Positions 30,075 to 38,919 of a stretch of DNA of 64,000 bases are shown here, one piece after another. Origin of the DNA: Bradyrhizobium sp. 21 (lineage in GTDB: Bacteria; Pseudomonadota; Alphaproteobacteria; Rhizobiales; Xanthobacteraceae); NCBI RefSeq assembly GCF_023073335.1, contig NZ_JADPJG010000008.1:182674-246673 (forward strand), read 5' to 3'. Below the pieces are notes generated by a model that saw nothing but the letters and a program-made list of their open reading frames with translations, made no database searches and was not told the origin of the DNA. Each line of letters opens with the position of its first letter. Positions within the stretch are counted from its first letter, which is position 1. The translations under genes and the position numbers were made by a program.

Positions 30075-31169
30075 ATGAACCTTCCCAAAGACGACGCCGC
30101 AACACTCTCGGCGCGCTGGACCGAGGGCGTGCTGCTCAAGCGCGACGTGTTCTCGACCGTCGAGCGCGGCCGCTTCCGCGGCGACAGCGGCGAGGTCGAC
30201 GCCGTGCTGCGCCGCCTCGACGAAGTGCCGTGGTGGTCATTCCCTTTGGCGCGCCATCTGTTCGCGCGCGAGAAGCACGCGCTGGCACTCGCCAAAGGCC
30301 TCGACGTCGGCCCCGAGTTGCTGTGGTCCGGGCGCCGCGCGCTGGTGCGCAGCTTCGTCGATGGTGTCGCGCTGCATCTGGCCAAACCGCACGGCGACCT
30401 CGCTTATTTCCGCTCGGCCAAGGCCGCGCTGCGCCGGCTGCGCCGCGCCGGCATCTGCCACAACGATCTCGCCAAGGAACAGAACTGGCTGGTCGGCCGC
30501 GACGGGCGCGCTTATGTGACCGACTTCCAGCTCGCGGCCTGCTTCAACCGCCGCGGCCGGCTCTATCGCGTCCTCGCCTATGAAGACCTCCGCCATCTGC
30601 TCAAGCACAAGCGCTCCTACGCGCCCGAGGCGCTGACGCCGCGCGAGCGAAAAATGCTGGCGAAGAAGTCGTTCGCCGCCAGCTTGTGGCTCGCCACCGG
30701 CAAGAAGGTCTATCGCGCGATCACCCGGGGCCTGTTCAATTTCACCGACCGTGAGGGCGGCGGTCGCCGGCTCGTCAACGACGCGCCGGTGCTGGCGGAA
30801 CTGATCCGCAAGAACCCCGCCGTGCGCGACGCCGCCATCGTCGCCTTTGCCGACCGCCGCTCCGGCGTCGGGCTCTATGCCTTCGTCGAAGCCGATCAGG
30901 CTGCGCTCGAGGGCCAATTGCGGAACGAGCTTGCCGCCGCCAAGGGGCCGAAGCCGCCCGAACACATCCAGGTGGTGCACGCGTTGCCGCGCGATGCCGG
31001 CGGCAAGCCGCGCACCGAGATCCTCCAGCTGGTCGCCATGAACCAGCTCGACCTGATCGAGCCGATGATGAAGAACGACCAGGACCGGGCCTTCCTCAAG
31101 GACATCCTGGAGCAGCGCAAGAACCTGCGCGACCGCTTCAATTTCGAGGCGGACCTGCCGGCGGGCTAA
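30075..31169 (+). CDS. Fusion of a RIO/LPS-kinase-like domain with an AMP-binding-enzyme C-terminal domain
   Basis: The 364-residue protein has two parts. Residues 15-225 resemble small atypical kinases: LKRDVFSTVERG, LVRSFVDGVALHLAKP, the catalytic-loop-like ICHNDLAKEQNWLV (127-140) and VTDFQLA (148-154) for the DFG position. Residues 240-330 look like the C-terminal lid of AMP-forming ligases: NPAVRDAAIVAFADRRSGVGLYAFVEAD and VVHALPRDAGGKPRTEIL, where Lys311 sits at the catalytic-lysine position of ligases. No adenylate-forming core is present. The ATG at 30075 was chosen over an earlier one at 30051 that overlaps trmFO. The function is unknown; phosphorylation of a small molecule or protein is inferred. 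Confidence 0.82.
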   Translation: MNLPKDDAATLSARWTEGVLLKRDVFSTVERGRFRGDSGEVDAVLRRLDEVPWWSFPLARHLFAREKHALALAKGLDVGPELLWSGRRALVRSFVDGVALHLAKPHGDLAYFRSAKAALRRLRRAGICHNDLAKEQNWLVGRDGRAYVTDFQLAACFNRRGRLYRVLAYEDLRHLLKHKRSYAPEALTPRERKMLAKKSFAASLWLATGKKVYRAITRGLFNFTDREGGGRRLVNDAPVLAELIRKNPAVRDAAIVAFADRRSGVGLYAFVEADQAALEGQLRNELAAAKGPKPPEHIQVVHALPRDAGGKPRTEILQLVAMNQLDLIEPMMKNDQDRAFLKDILEQRKNLRDRFNFEADLPAG

Positions 31170-31264
31170 CGGGCGTCGAACGCCATGAAGCGTCCACATT
31201 GGCGTTAGAGAAGCGGTCGGATCATTCAGGCTTGGCTGCGGTTATGGGCGCTCAGGGGACGACG

Positions 31265-31828
31265 ATGCATCGTGTGGCTGGCGGCTTGATCGCCGGCCTT
31301 CTGCTGCTGGCCACCGCGCCCGCGATGGCCGAATCCCCGTCCGAGCAGATCTCCAGCTTCCGCCTCAAGCATGGCGAGGTCCGCGTCGTCCGCGATTCAA
31401 CCCTCGACCGCATTGCCATGGATCAGGCGCGCGCGATGGCGGCGAAGGACGATCTCAGCCACGACGCGCTCGGGCCGTTCAACCGACGCGTCGCCCCGGC
31501 CGGCGCGGGCCGCGCCGCCGAGAACATCGCCTACGGCTACGACAATTTCGAGAAAACGCTGGGACAGTGGATCGACTCGTCCGGGCACCGCAAGAACCTG
31601 CTGCTGCACAACGCCTCCCGCGTCGGGATCGCGAGCGCCAAAAATGCCAGCGGCAAGCGCACCTATTGGGCCATGGTGATTGCCGGCGACTATGAGCCCA
31701 AAGGCAAGGACAAGGGCAAAGGCAGAAAGGACACCGAGCCGCTGGTCGCCGTGAAGCGCGAGGCCGCGCCGGCAAGCAAGCCGAAATCCAGTAACTGCCA
31801 CATCAAGCTGCTCGGTCTGTGCATCTGA
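31265..31828 (+). CDS. Secreted CAP (SCP/PR1) domain protein
   Basis: The 187-residue protein has a signal peptide (MHRVAGGLIAGLLLLATAPAMA/E) and a CAP domain: SFRLKHGEVRVVRDSTLDRIAMDQARAMA, LSHDALGPFNRRV, ENIAYGYDNFEKTLGQWIDSSGHRKNLLLHNASRVGIA. The C-terminal 45 residues are Lys-rich with a final CHIKLLGLC, which may cross-link. I chose ATG 31265 because AGGGGA lies directly upstream; longer starts would lengthen the signal peptide without reason. Bacterial CAP proteins have no settled role. Confidence 0.88.
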   Translation: MHRVAGGLIAGLLLLATAPAMAESPSEQISSFRLKHGEVRVVRDSTLDRIAMDQARAMAAKDDLSHDALGPFNRRVAPAGAGRAAENIAYGYDNFEKTLGQWIDSSGHRKNLLLHNASRVGIASAKNASGKRTYWAMVIAGDYEPKGKDKGKGRKDTEPLVAVKREAAPASKPKSSNCHIKLLGLCI

Positions 31829-31892
31829 TTGCTGCCGGACATCTTGTTCGCATTCCTCAACGCGTCTAATTCCTGCACAGAGATCGCGATAG

Positions 31893-33083
31893 ATGGAGGC
31901 GCTGTTGATCGACATCGACCGAATCCGGGCCGACACGCCGGCCACCTCGCGCCTTGCCTATCTCCACAATGCAGGCGCAGCTCTCATGCCGGCGCCGGTT
32001 GTCGCGGCGATGAAAGGGCATATCGATCTGGAGACCGAGATCGGAGGCTATGCCGCTGCCGACCGCGAGTCCGATCGGCTCGACGCGGTCTACGGCTCGG
32101 TGGCCCGCCTGCTGAATGCCGCGCCCGACGAGATCGCTCTCATGGAGAATGCGACGGTTGCTTGGCAGATGGCGTTCTATTCGCTTCCATTTCGCAAGGG
32201 CGAGCGGATCCTGACGGCCGAAGCGGAATACGCCGCCAACTATGTCGCCTTCCTTCAAGTCGCCAGGCGTACGGGCGCAATCATCGACGTGGTGCCCAGC
32301 GATGCGAGCGGCGAGCTCGATGTCGACGCGCTCGAACGCATGATCGATGAGCGCGTCAAACTCATCGCGATCACCTGGGTTCCGACCAATGGCGGGCTGG
32401 TCAATCCCGCGGCCGCGATCGGCAAGGTCGCGCGGGCGCACGGCATTCCCTATCTGCTCGACGCCTGTCAGGCGATCGGCCAGATGGAGGTCGACGTCGA
32501 AGCCCTCGGCTGTGACATGCTGTCGGCGACGGGACGCAAATTCCTGCGCGGCCCCCGCGGCACTGGCTTCCTCTATGTCCGCCGGCCGCTGCTACACCAG
32601 CTCGAGCCGCCCATGATCGATCACTTCGCGGCGCCGTGGGTCTCGCGGGACGCCTATCAACTGCGCGACGACGCGCGCCGCTTCGAGACCTGGGAGAACA
32701 ATTACGCGGCCCGGCTCGGTCTGGGCGCAGCTGTCGACTACGCTCTCGCGATCGGCCTCGGCCCCATCGAGCAGCGCTGCCGTCTACTTGCGGGCCGTCT
32801 TCGCAACGGCCTCGCGTCCATTCGCGGCGTCACCATTCGCGACCTCGGACGCACGCCGGGCGCAATCATCAGCTTCACGATGGAGGGGTATGAGGCGGAT
32901 GCCATCGTCCGCAGCGCCGCTGCGGCGGGCATCACCATCGGCGCTTCAGATCCCGCGAGCACCCGCATCGATGCGGAAGTCCGCTCGCTGCCGCCGGTCG
33001 TGCGCGCCTCCCCGCATTACTACAACACGGAATCCGAGATCGACCGGCTGATCGGCCACCTCGCGGGTTTGGCGCCGCGATAG
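31893..33083 (+). CDS. PLP-dependent class V aminotransferase, cysteine-desulfurase/EgtE-like
   Basis: The 396-residue enzyme has the class V fold. Key spots are YLHNAGAALMPAPVV near the start, ENATVAWQMAFYS, LDACQAIGQMEVDVEALGCDMLSATGRKFLRGPRGTGFLYVR, in which the lysine of GRKFL should bind pyridoxal phosphate. No cysteine is seen in the usual catalytic-loop place of desulfurases, so a lyase or ergothioneine-type role (EgtE) or another transamination fits as well. It lies alone, downstream of the CAP-domain gene and converging with a cupin gene. Confidence 0.85.
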   Translation: MEALLIDIDRIRADTPATSRLAYLHNAGAALMPAPVVAAMKGHIDLETEIGGYAAADRESDRLDAVYGSVARLLNAAPDEIALMENATVAWQMAFYSLPFRKGERILTAEAEYAANYVAFLQVARRTGAIIDVVPSDASGELDVDALERMIDERVKLIAITWVPTNGGLVNPAAAIGKVARAHGIPYLLDACQAIGQMEVDVEALGCDMLSATGRKFLRGPRGTGFLYVRRPLLHQLEPPMIDHFAAPWVSRDAYQLRDDARRFETWENNYAARLGLGAAVDYALAIGLGPIEQRCRLLAGRLRNGLASIRGVTIRDLGRTPGAIISFTMEGYEADAIVRSAAAAGITIGASDPASTRIDAEVRSLPPVVRASPHYYNTESEIDRLIGHLAGLAPR

Positions 33084-33110
33084 CGAGAGCCGTCGCGCCA
33101 CGCCCGAACA

Positions 33111-33572
33111 TCAAGTTCTTGTCGTTAGCGCCGAGAGCTGGTCGGTATCGAAGCGGGCGCGCAATTCGCTGATGGCTTTTGCATCTGGCGTTCCGCTTGC
33201 GGTCAGCCTGGCCAGTTCCTCGAAATAGTGTTCGTGCCCCGGCGGGGACACTGTCATGAGCACGCGGGCGGACCTCTCGCTGACATTGGTGATGTTGTGG
33301 GGGACGCCGGGAGGAATGAACAGGTACGTCCCCGGCGTCGCCCGGACCACCTCGTCGCCGACATGCCATTCGCACTCGCCCTCCAGCACGTAGAAGGTTT
33401 CTTCCTGCACGCGATGAACGTGCCGCCCGGTGGCGAACCCTGCCGGGATCGTCCAGTCGAACATGCTGGTGTGCCTGGTGTCCTCCCCGGTAACAAGGAA
33501 GGCCATCGGTTGGCCGCGCAGCATGATCCCCTTGGTCTCGCCGGGCCTGCGGATGACCGGTTTGGCGTTCAT
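33111..33572 (-). CDS. Cupin-domain protein
   Basis: The 153-residue protein has a single cupin barrel. The first motif GRHVHRVQEETFYVLEGE gives two histidines and a glutamate, and the second gives FIPPGVPHNI with a histidine, so a metal ion is probably bound. I chose ATG 33572, preceded by GGAGGG; the ATG at 33584 overlaps that site. The C-terminal 40 residues form a helix (ELARLTASGTPDAKAISELRARF). Substrate unknown; quercetin-dioxygenase-like cupins are the nearest type. It diverges from a CadC-like regulator gene. Confidence 0.88.
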   Translation of the reverse strand: MNAKPVIRRPGETKGIMLRGQPMAFLVTGEDTRHTSMFDWTIPAGFATGRHVHRVQEETFYVLEGECEWHVGDEVVRATPGTYLFIPPGVPHNITNVSERSARVLMTVSPPGHEHYFEELARLTASGTPDAKAISELRARFDTDQLSALTTRT

Positions 33573-33699
33573 GTAACCCTCCATGGCTCATTGCCGCACC
33601 ACTCGAAAGCCCCGCTACGATGGTTCGGCCACGCCGGAAAGTCGTGAAGCCGTCCGGAAAGCATTGCAAAAAACCTGCGAAATGTGCCCTTCTTTGGCC

Positions 33700-35253
33700 A
33701 TGGCCGCGATCCTTGAATTTGGTCCGTTCCGCATCGACCCGGAGGCGGGGATCCTCTTCCACGGTGCCGAGCCCATTCCACTCGGTCAGCGCGCCGTGCT
33801 GCTTTTGGCCCTCCTGGTACGGCGCGCCGGCTCGCCGGTGTCCAAGGATGCCCTGATCGACGCGGCGTGGCCGGCGCAAGCGATCGAGGACAGCAATCTC
33901 ACCGTCCAGATCGCGGCCGTACGGCGCACGCTGGCGGATATCTCCGGAGAGGCGGATTGGATCGAGACCCTGCCGCGGCGCGGCTATCGCTACGTCGGCC
34001 CGGCCGTGACGACATCCAATCCAGACTGCGGATCGATCGCCTTCGAGGCCCAAACGCTGACACTACCCGATAGGCCATCCATCGCGGTGTTGCCCTTTGC
34101 AAACCTGAGCGGAGATACGGAGCAGGACTACTTTGCCGACGGCATGGTTGACGACATAATCACCGGCCTTGCCCGCATCAACTGGCTGTTCGTGATCGCG
34201 CGGAACTCGACGTTCACCTACAAGGGCCGTGCAGTGGACGTGAAGAAGGTCGGCCGCGAGCTCGGCGTCCGATACGTGCTGGAAGGCAGCGTCAGAAAGA
34301 TCGGCACCACGGTGCGCATCACAGGTCAGCTGATCGACGCCTCGACCGGCACGCACGTTTGGGCCGACCGATATGACCGCCGGTTCGCGGATATTTTCGC
34401 ACTCCAGGATGAAGTCACCATGTCGGTCGTCGGCGCGATTGCGCCGAGCCTGCGGCGCGCCGAGATCAACAGGGTCAAACGCAAGCGGCCCGACAGCCTC
34501 GATGCCTATGATCTCGTCCTGCGGGCCCAGCCGGACGTCGATTCCGGAATGCCTGAGCACGTCACGCGGGCGCTTGTGCTGCTCGAACGCTCAATCGCGC
34601 TCGAACCCGACTACGCGCTGGCGCACGGCAATGCCGCGATGTGCCATCACTGTCTGTTCCTTCGGGCCGGCTTGCAGGAGATCAATCGCGCGGCATCCAT
34701 TCGCCACGCCCGGTCGGCCATCGCCCACGGACAAGATGACGCGCTTGCGCTCACGTTAGCCGGTTTTTCGATCGGCATGGACGGGCACGATCGCTACGCT
34801 GCCTTCACCGCACTCGAGGCCGCAGTCGTCATCAGCCCTTCATCGGCGCTGACTTACATCCTCGGCAGCGTCATGCTTGGCTGGGGCGGGGACGCCGACC
34901 GCGCGATCGAATGGAGCGAACAAGGCATGCGGCTCAGCCCGTTCGATTCCTGGGCTTTCGCGGCATTCGACGCACAGGCGTTGGGACATTTCCACCGTGG
35001 TCGATATGAGGAGGCCTGTCGAGCCGCTTACCGTTCGGTTCAGGCCAATCCCCGTCACAGCATCACCTACGTGCAATTGGCCGCTGCGCTCGCCAAGCTC
35101 GGACGGTTGCAGGAAGCGCGCGCAGCGGCAGCGCGGGTCATCGAGTTGCACCCGACATTTCGTTACAGCCGCCAGTTCTCGGGTGTCAACTGCGCTCCGG
35201 CGCTTGCGTCGTCTCTCGGCGATGCGCTTTGTGCCGCAGGCTTGCCGGAATAG
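33700..35253 (+). CDS. Winged-helix transcriptional regulator with TPR-like region (CadC-type)
   Basis: The 517-residue protein starts with an OmpR/PhoB-type winged helix (about 1-98): FGPFRIDPEAGILFHG, ALIDAAWP, DSNLTVQIAAVRRTLAD, IETLPRRGYRYVGP. After a linker, PSIAVLPFANLSGDTEQDYFADGMVDDIITGLARINWLFVIARNSTFTYKG and GRELGVRYVLEGSVRK match the TolB-N-like segment seen in adenylate-cyclase-like regulators, followed by TPR-like helices from about 250. No transmembrane helix is seen between the parts, unlike CadC. Other starts at 33682 and 33583 are possible; no ribosome site is clear. It diverges from the cupin gene by about 130 bases, a possible target. Confidence 0.87.
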   Translation: MAAILEFGPFRIDPEAGILFHGAEPIPLGQRAVLLLALLVRRAGSPVSKDALIDAAWPAQAIEDSNLTVQIAAVRRTLADISGEADWIETLPRRGYRYVGPAVTTSNPDCGSIAFEAQTLTLPDRPSIAVLPFANLSGDTEQDYFADGMVDDIITGLARINWLFVIARNSTFTYKGRAVDVKKVGRELGVRYVLEGSVRKIGTTVRITGQLIDASTGTHVWADRYDRRFADIFALQDEVTMSVVGAIAPSLRRAEINRVKRKRPDSLDAYDLVLRAQPDVDSGMPEHVTRALVLLERSIALEPDYALAHGNAAMCHHCLFLRAGLQEINRAASIRHARSAIAHGQDDALALTLAGFSIGMDGHDRYAAFTALEAAVVISPSSALTYILGSVMLGWGGDADRAIEWSEQGMRLSPFDSWAFAAFDAQALGHFHRGRYEEACRAAYRSVQANPRHSITYVQLAAALAKLGRLQEARAAAARVIELHPTFRYSRQFSGVNCAPALASSLGDALCAAGLPE

Positions 35254-35280
35254 CGGTCAATTGACGTCTCGACGCACCCC

Positions 35281-36525
35281 TCAGGTGCAGCGCGCACTCA
35301 GTCCGGATGCACTGAGCTTGGCCATGACCTCGTTGAGATGGGCGCTGTCGCGGGTCTCGATGACGAGTTGCAGCAGCGTCGCCTTGGCCGGCAGGTCCGA
35401 GAACGTGCGCTGATGCGAGACCTCGATAATGTTGGCGCCGGCCTCGGCCAGCAGTGCCGCGACCGCAGCCAGTTGGCCGGGCCTGTCGGGGATATCGAGC
35501 GACAATTGGGTCAGCCGTCCCTCGCGCGCGAGCTCGCGCGTCAAGACCGAGGCGATCAGCCGTGTGTCGATATTGCCGCCGCTCAGCACCAGGCCAACCT
35601 TCTGGCCGGCGAAACGGGACGGGTCGGACATCAGCGCGGCGAGGCCGGCGGCGCCGGCGCCTTCGACGACCGTCTTCTCGATCGAGATCAGCGTTGCGAC
35701 CGCCCGCTCGAGCTCGGCTTCGTTCACCAGCGCGATGTCGTCGACGAGCCGGCGGACGATTTCGGTCGTGATCTTGCCGGGCGATTTCACCGCGATGCCT
35801 TCGGCGAGCGTGTCGCCGCGCGCGGGGAGATTGCCGTCATGGATGGCATTGTACATCGAGGGATAAAGCCAGGCCTCGACGCCGAGGATCCGCAGCGATG
35901 GCTTGACCGATTTCGCGGCAATGGCGATGCCGCTGATCAGGCCGCCGCCGCCGATCGGAACGACCAGCGTGTCGAGCTCCGGCACGGCCTTCAGCATCTC
36001 CAGCCCGACCGTGCCCTGCCCCGCGATGACAAGCGGATCGTCGTACGGGTGGACGAAGATCATGCCGCGGGCTTCGCCATGGCTGCGCGCATACGCAGCA
36101 GCCTCTTCGAGCGTCGCGCCTGTCACGACCACCTCGGCGCCGTGGTGCCTGGTGTTCTCGACCTTCACCATGGGCGTGCCGACCGGCATCACGATGGTGG
36201 CGGGAATGCCGAGCCGCTTGGCGTGATAGGCAACGCCCTGCGCGTGGTTACCCGCTGACATCGCGACAACGCCCCGCGCGCGCTCCTCTGCCGTCAGCGC
36301 TGTCAGGCGATTAAGCGCGCCGCGCTCCTTGAACGAGGAGGTGAACTGGAGGTTCTCGAATTTCAGCCAGATGTCGCAGCCGCAGATATTGCTCAGCGTG
36401 CGGCTATGGCCACAGGGCGTCTCGACGACGGCGCCGCGGATGGTCTCGGCGGCAGCATGAATGTCATCAGGCGCGACCGGAAGGCCGCTGAGATCAGAGG
36501 ACTTGCTTTGGGACCGGTCAGCCAT
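35281..36525 (-). CDS. ilvA: Threonine ammonia-lyase with C-terminal ACT domain
   Basis: This PLP enzyme turns threonine into 2-oxobutanoate, the first step of isoleucine synthesis, or degrades threonine or serine. The 413-residue protein has the PLP lysine in FTSSFKERGALNRL, SAGNHAQGVAYHAK, and PIGGGGLISGIA, then an ACT-like region from about 325 (LDIPDRPGQLAAVAALLAEAGANIIEVSHQR). One ACT domain is typical of the shorter IlvA/TdcB type. The ATG at 36523-36525 was preferred over a TTG 14 codons upstream. It converges with the CadC-like regulator, and the NDUFAF6-like gene lies 45 bases upstream on the same strand. Confidence 0.93.
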   Translation of the reverse strand: MADRSQSKSSDLSGLPVAPDDIHAAAETIRGAVVETPCGHSRTLSNICGCDIWLKFENLQFTSSFKERGALNRLTALTAEERARGVVAMSAGNHAQGVAYHAKRLGIPATIVMPVGTPMVKVENTRHHGAEVVVTGATLEEAAAYARSHGEARGMIFVHPYDDPLVIAGQGTVGLEMLKAVPELDTLVVPIGGGGLISGIAIAAKSVKPSLRILGVEAWLYPSMYNAIHDGNLPARGDTLAEGIAVKSPGKITTEIVRRLVDDIALVNEAELERAVATLISIEKTVVEGAGAAGLAALMSDPSRFAGQKVGLVLSGGNIDTRLIASVLTRELAREGRLTQLSLDIPDRPGQLAAVAALLAEAGANIIEVSHQRTFSDLPAKATLLQLVIETRDSAHLNEVMAKLSASGLSARCT

Positions 36526-36570
36526 GGGACAGCATAGAGCATTTGGCAGGTCGAGGCGATAAGCCAACCG

Positions 36571-37434
36571 CTATTTGGTAAATTCCCGCGAACGCGAGGC
36601 TCGCCACAGCGTCCACAGCGTGCGCAGCCGCGACGATTGCTGCGGCGTAAACGGATTGCGCCCGGGCTGCAACAGGCGATCGAGGTCGGCCCGTACCTGG
36701 CTCAGCGGCAGAAACGCCGGCCGTGCCGACGGCGGCACCTCCGCCAACAGCGACACGGCCGTGGTCAAATGCTGCCCGGCCTCGCCCGCGAGTTGGTCCA
36801 GCACGGCGCGCAGATTTGACGTCTCCTTGCCGGCGAACACATCCTCCATGTTGCAATCGTGGCTCGCCAGAACCTGCTGCGGCAGGAACAATTGCCGGTG
36901 CGCGGCATCACGCGGCAAGTTGGCGATGATTTGCGCGATGCCCTGGGCCAGCCCGGCATGCCGCGCGAGATGCTCGGCTGCTTCCAAAGGCGACGCCATG
37001 ATCCGTGCCGCGAGGGCGAACAACGCCGAGCAAGTCGCGGCCAGATAGCCCTCCAGCGCCGCCACGGTCGGCATCGGATCGTTGTAGAGATCGAACTGAT
37101 GCTCGTCGGCCAGCAGCGACAGCGGCTCGACCGGCAGGTCGAAATCGCGGATTGCGCGCAGCAGCTCCGCCGCCACCGGATTGCCCTCGGCGCTGCCGTG
37201 GACCTGGCCTGACAGCATGTCGGTCCACCATTGCAGGCGGATTTCGCCGGGCAAGGGCTGGCTCACCTGATCGCGGACGCGGACGATCTCGACATTGAAA
37301 GCATAGAGCGCCAGCAGCGCGCGGCGCTCGGCGGCGGGCGCGAACAGGGTCGCGGCATAGCGGGAGAAGTCGTGGCTGCGCACGAGGTCGGCGCAGAAGG
37401 CAGCGGAATCGGGCGGCGGCGAGGAGCTGCTCAT
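36571..37434 (-). CDS. NDUFAF6-like squalene/phytoene synthase-family protein
   Basis: The 287-residue protein has the phytoene/squalene synthase fold but lacks the Asp-rich DxxxD motifs needed for catalysis: the first position reads FNVEIVRVRDQVSQPLPGEIRLQWW and the second ADEHQFDLYND. It resembles human NDUFAF6, as I recall that sequence (FNVELAQVKDSVSE...RMQFW, AQGI, RKVFLP), in FNVEIVRVRD, HAGLAQGIAQIIANLPRDAAHRQLFLP. NDUFAF6 helps assemble respiratory complex I. It lies ten bases downstream of an NDUFAF3-like gene, which supports the assignment. Confidence 0.8.
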   Translation of the reverse strand: MSSSSPPPDSAAFCADLVRSHDFSRYAATLFAPAAERRALLALYAFNVEIVRVRDQVSQPLPGEIRLQWWTDMLSGQVHGSAEGNPVAAELLRAIRDFDLPVEPLSLLADEHQFDLYNDPMPTVAALEGYLAATCSALFALAARIMASPLEAAEHLARHAGLAQGIAQIIANLPRDAAHRQLFLPQQVLASHDCNMEDVFAGKETSNLRAVLDQLAGEAGQHLTTAVSLLAEVPPSARPAFLPLSQVRADLDRLLQPGRNPFTPQQSSRLRTLWTLWRASRSREFTK

Positions 37435-37444
37435 ATACGGCGAT

Positions 37445-37828
37445 TCATGGCACGGCGATCAGCGCGGCGGCGACGCGCCGCCGTTCGCCGATCATGATGT
37501 TGTAGGTGCGCACGGCGGGGCCGGTCTGCATCGTGTCCAGCACCACCCTCACCGCTTTCAACGCCTGGCGCAGCTCCGGCGGCGGCAGCCACACGCCGGT
37601 TCCCGTCCCGATCAGAAGCGTGTCGATGCTGTTGGCGGCCGTGAACACCCGCTCCAGCGAATAGCGGTCGATCCGCGCTGGGTCCGTCACGTCCCAGGCC
37701 CAGATCGCCTCAGGCAGGCAGAGCAGTGAGCCCCGGTGCGACATACCGGCAAAGGCGAAGCCGCCCTTGCCATAGGCTTCGATCGGCGCCGAGCGCGGGA
37801 AATGCGGAGCGTTGGGTTCGCCGGCCAT
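37445..37828 (-). CDS. Mth938-like (DUF498) protein, NDUFAF3 homologue
   Basis: The 127-residue protein has the Mth938-like fold: IEAYGKGGFAFAGMSHRGSLLCLPEAIWAWDV, DTLLIGTGTGVWLPPPELRQALKAVRVVLDTMQTGPAVRTYNIMIGERRRVAAALIAV. This is the family of mitochondrial NDUFAF3, a complex I assembly factor. The ATG at 37826-37828 is preferred; a longer frame upstream is Arg-rich and not family-like. The neighbouring gene downstream is the NDUFAF6-like protein and upstream on the same strand lies secF, an order that I recall as conserved in alphaproteobacteria. Confidence 0.87.
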   Translation of the reverse strand: MAGEPNAPHFPRSAPIEAYGKGGFAFAGMSHRGSLLCLPEAIWAWDVTDPARIDRYSLERVFTAANSIDTLLIGTGTGVWLPPPELRQALKAVRVVLDTMQTGPAVRTYNIMIGERRRVAAALIAVP

Positions 37829-37849
37829 CAGCTTCGTCCGAATTGGCTT

Positions 37850-37879
37850 ATTGCCCTCGCAAACGCCTGCGAGGGCAAT
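37850..37879 (-). terminator. Hairpin between secF and the NDUFAF3-like gene
   Basis: ATTGCCCTCGC (37850-37860) and GCGAGGGCAAT (37869-37879) form a perfect 11-base-pair stem with an eight-base loop. It lies just past the secF stop and 22 bases before the NDUFAF3-like start. There is no T-run, so it may attenuate rather than stop transcription. Confidence 0.5.
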
Positions 37880-37889
37880 ACGGTTCGGA

Positions 37890-38909
37890 TCATGCCTTGC
37901 TTTTCTTCGCCGGCGTAGCCGCATCGCGCGCATCTTCGCGATGCTCGCCGACGCCGAGATAGATCAGGATCGGCGCCGCGATGAAAATCGAGGTGTAGGT
38001 GCCGACCAGCACCACGCCGAACATCATCACCGCGGTAAAGCTGTGGATGGCGTGACCGCCGAACAGCAGCAGCGCCAGCAGCGCCAGCGTCACGGTGAAG
38101 TGGGTGATGATCGAACGTGACAGCGTCGAGTTGATGGACTCGTTGAGCAGCTGCGGCATCGGCATCTTCTTGTAGCGCCGCAGCATCTCGCGGATACGGT
38201 CGTAGATGACGACGGTGTCGTTGAGCGAATAGCCAAGGATGGTCAGGAGCGCCGCGATGCTGGTCAGGTCGAAATCGACCTGGCTGATCGACATGAAACC
38301 GATCGTCAACACGATGTCGTGCACGTTGGCGATCATGGCGCCCAGCGCGAACTGCCATTCGAAGCGAAACCAGAGATAGATCAGGATCGCGATGATCGCG
38401 AGCATCAGGCCGAGCATGCCGTAGGCCAGGAGCTCTCCGGCGACGCGCGGACCTAGCACCTCGACACGGCGGTATTCGATGGAATCGCCGAGAGCGGCGC
38501 GCACCTTCTGCACGGCCTCTTGCTGCGCCTTGTCGCCGCCGGGCTGTTCGGCAACGCGGATCAAGACGTTCTCGGGGCCGCCAAACTGCTGCAGCTGGAT
38601 TTCGCCAAGACGCAAGCCATCCAGCGTCGTACGCATCGCTGCGATGTCGGCGGCGCCGGACTTGGCCCGCACCTCCAGCAGCGTGCCACCCTTGAAGTCG
38701 ATACCGAGGTTCAGGCCGTGGGTGAAAAACAGCGTGATCGCCACGATCGACAGCGCCGCCGAGATCGGGAAGCTGATGCGGCGGAAGCGCGTGAAGTCGA
38801 AATGCGTATCGTCCGGGACGATGCGCAGCGACGGCAGCAGGCCGAGGGCTGCGACCACGGTGAGGATGGCAATGAGGATGCCGAGCCCGATGAGAACATA
38901 GTGAGTCAC
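37890..38909 (-). CDS. secF: Protein translocase subunit SecF
   Basis: SecF with SecD uses the proton gradient to pull secreted proteins out of the SecYEG channel. The 339-residue protein has the family pattern: a first helix, LGIDFKGGTLLEVR near 65, a periplasmic domain with VEVLGPRV, and the five-helix part with LIYLWFRFEWQFALGAM, GYSLNDTVVIYDRIRE and ALLLFGG. It has an extra N-terminal helix (LIGLGILIAILTVVAALGLL) before the usual first helix. The start is GTG at 38907-38909 after AGGAGCC. secD lies 10 bases upstream. Confidence 0.95.
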   Translation of the reverse strand: MTHYVLIGLGILIAILTVVAALGLLPSLRIVPDDTHFDFTRFRRISFPISAALSIVAITLFFTHGLNLGIDFKGGTLLEVRAKSGAADIAAMRTTLDGLRLGEIQLQQFGGPENVLIRVAEQPGGDKAQQEAVQKVRAALGDSIEYRRVEVLGPRVAGELLAYGMLGLMLAIIAILIYLWFRFEWQFALGAMIANVHDIVLTIGFMSISQVDFDLTSIAALLTILGYSLNDTVVIYDRIREMLRRYKKMPMPQLLNESINSTLSRSIITHFTVTLALLALLLFGGHAIHSFTAVMMFGVVLVGTYTSIFIAAPILIYLGVGEHREDARDAATPAKKSKA

Positions 38910-38919
38910 GATCAGGCTC

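Noticed and set aside
28724..30385. Minus-strand open frame of 553 codons opposite trmFO
   Set aside because: Antisense shadow; trmFO has clear catalytic motifs.
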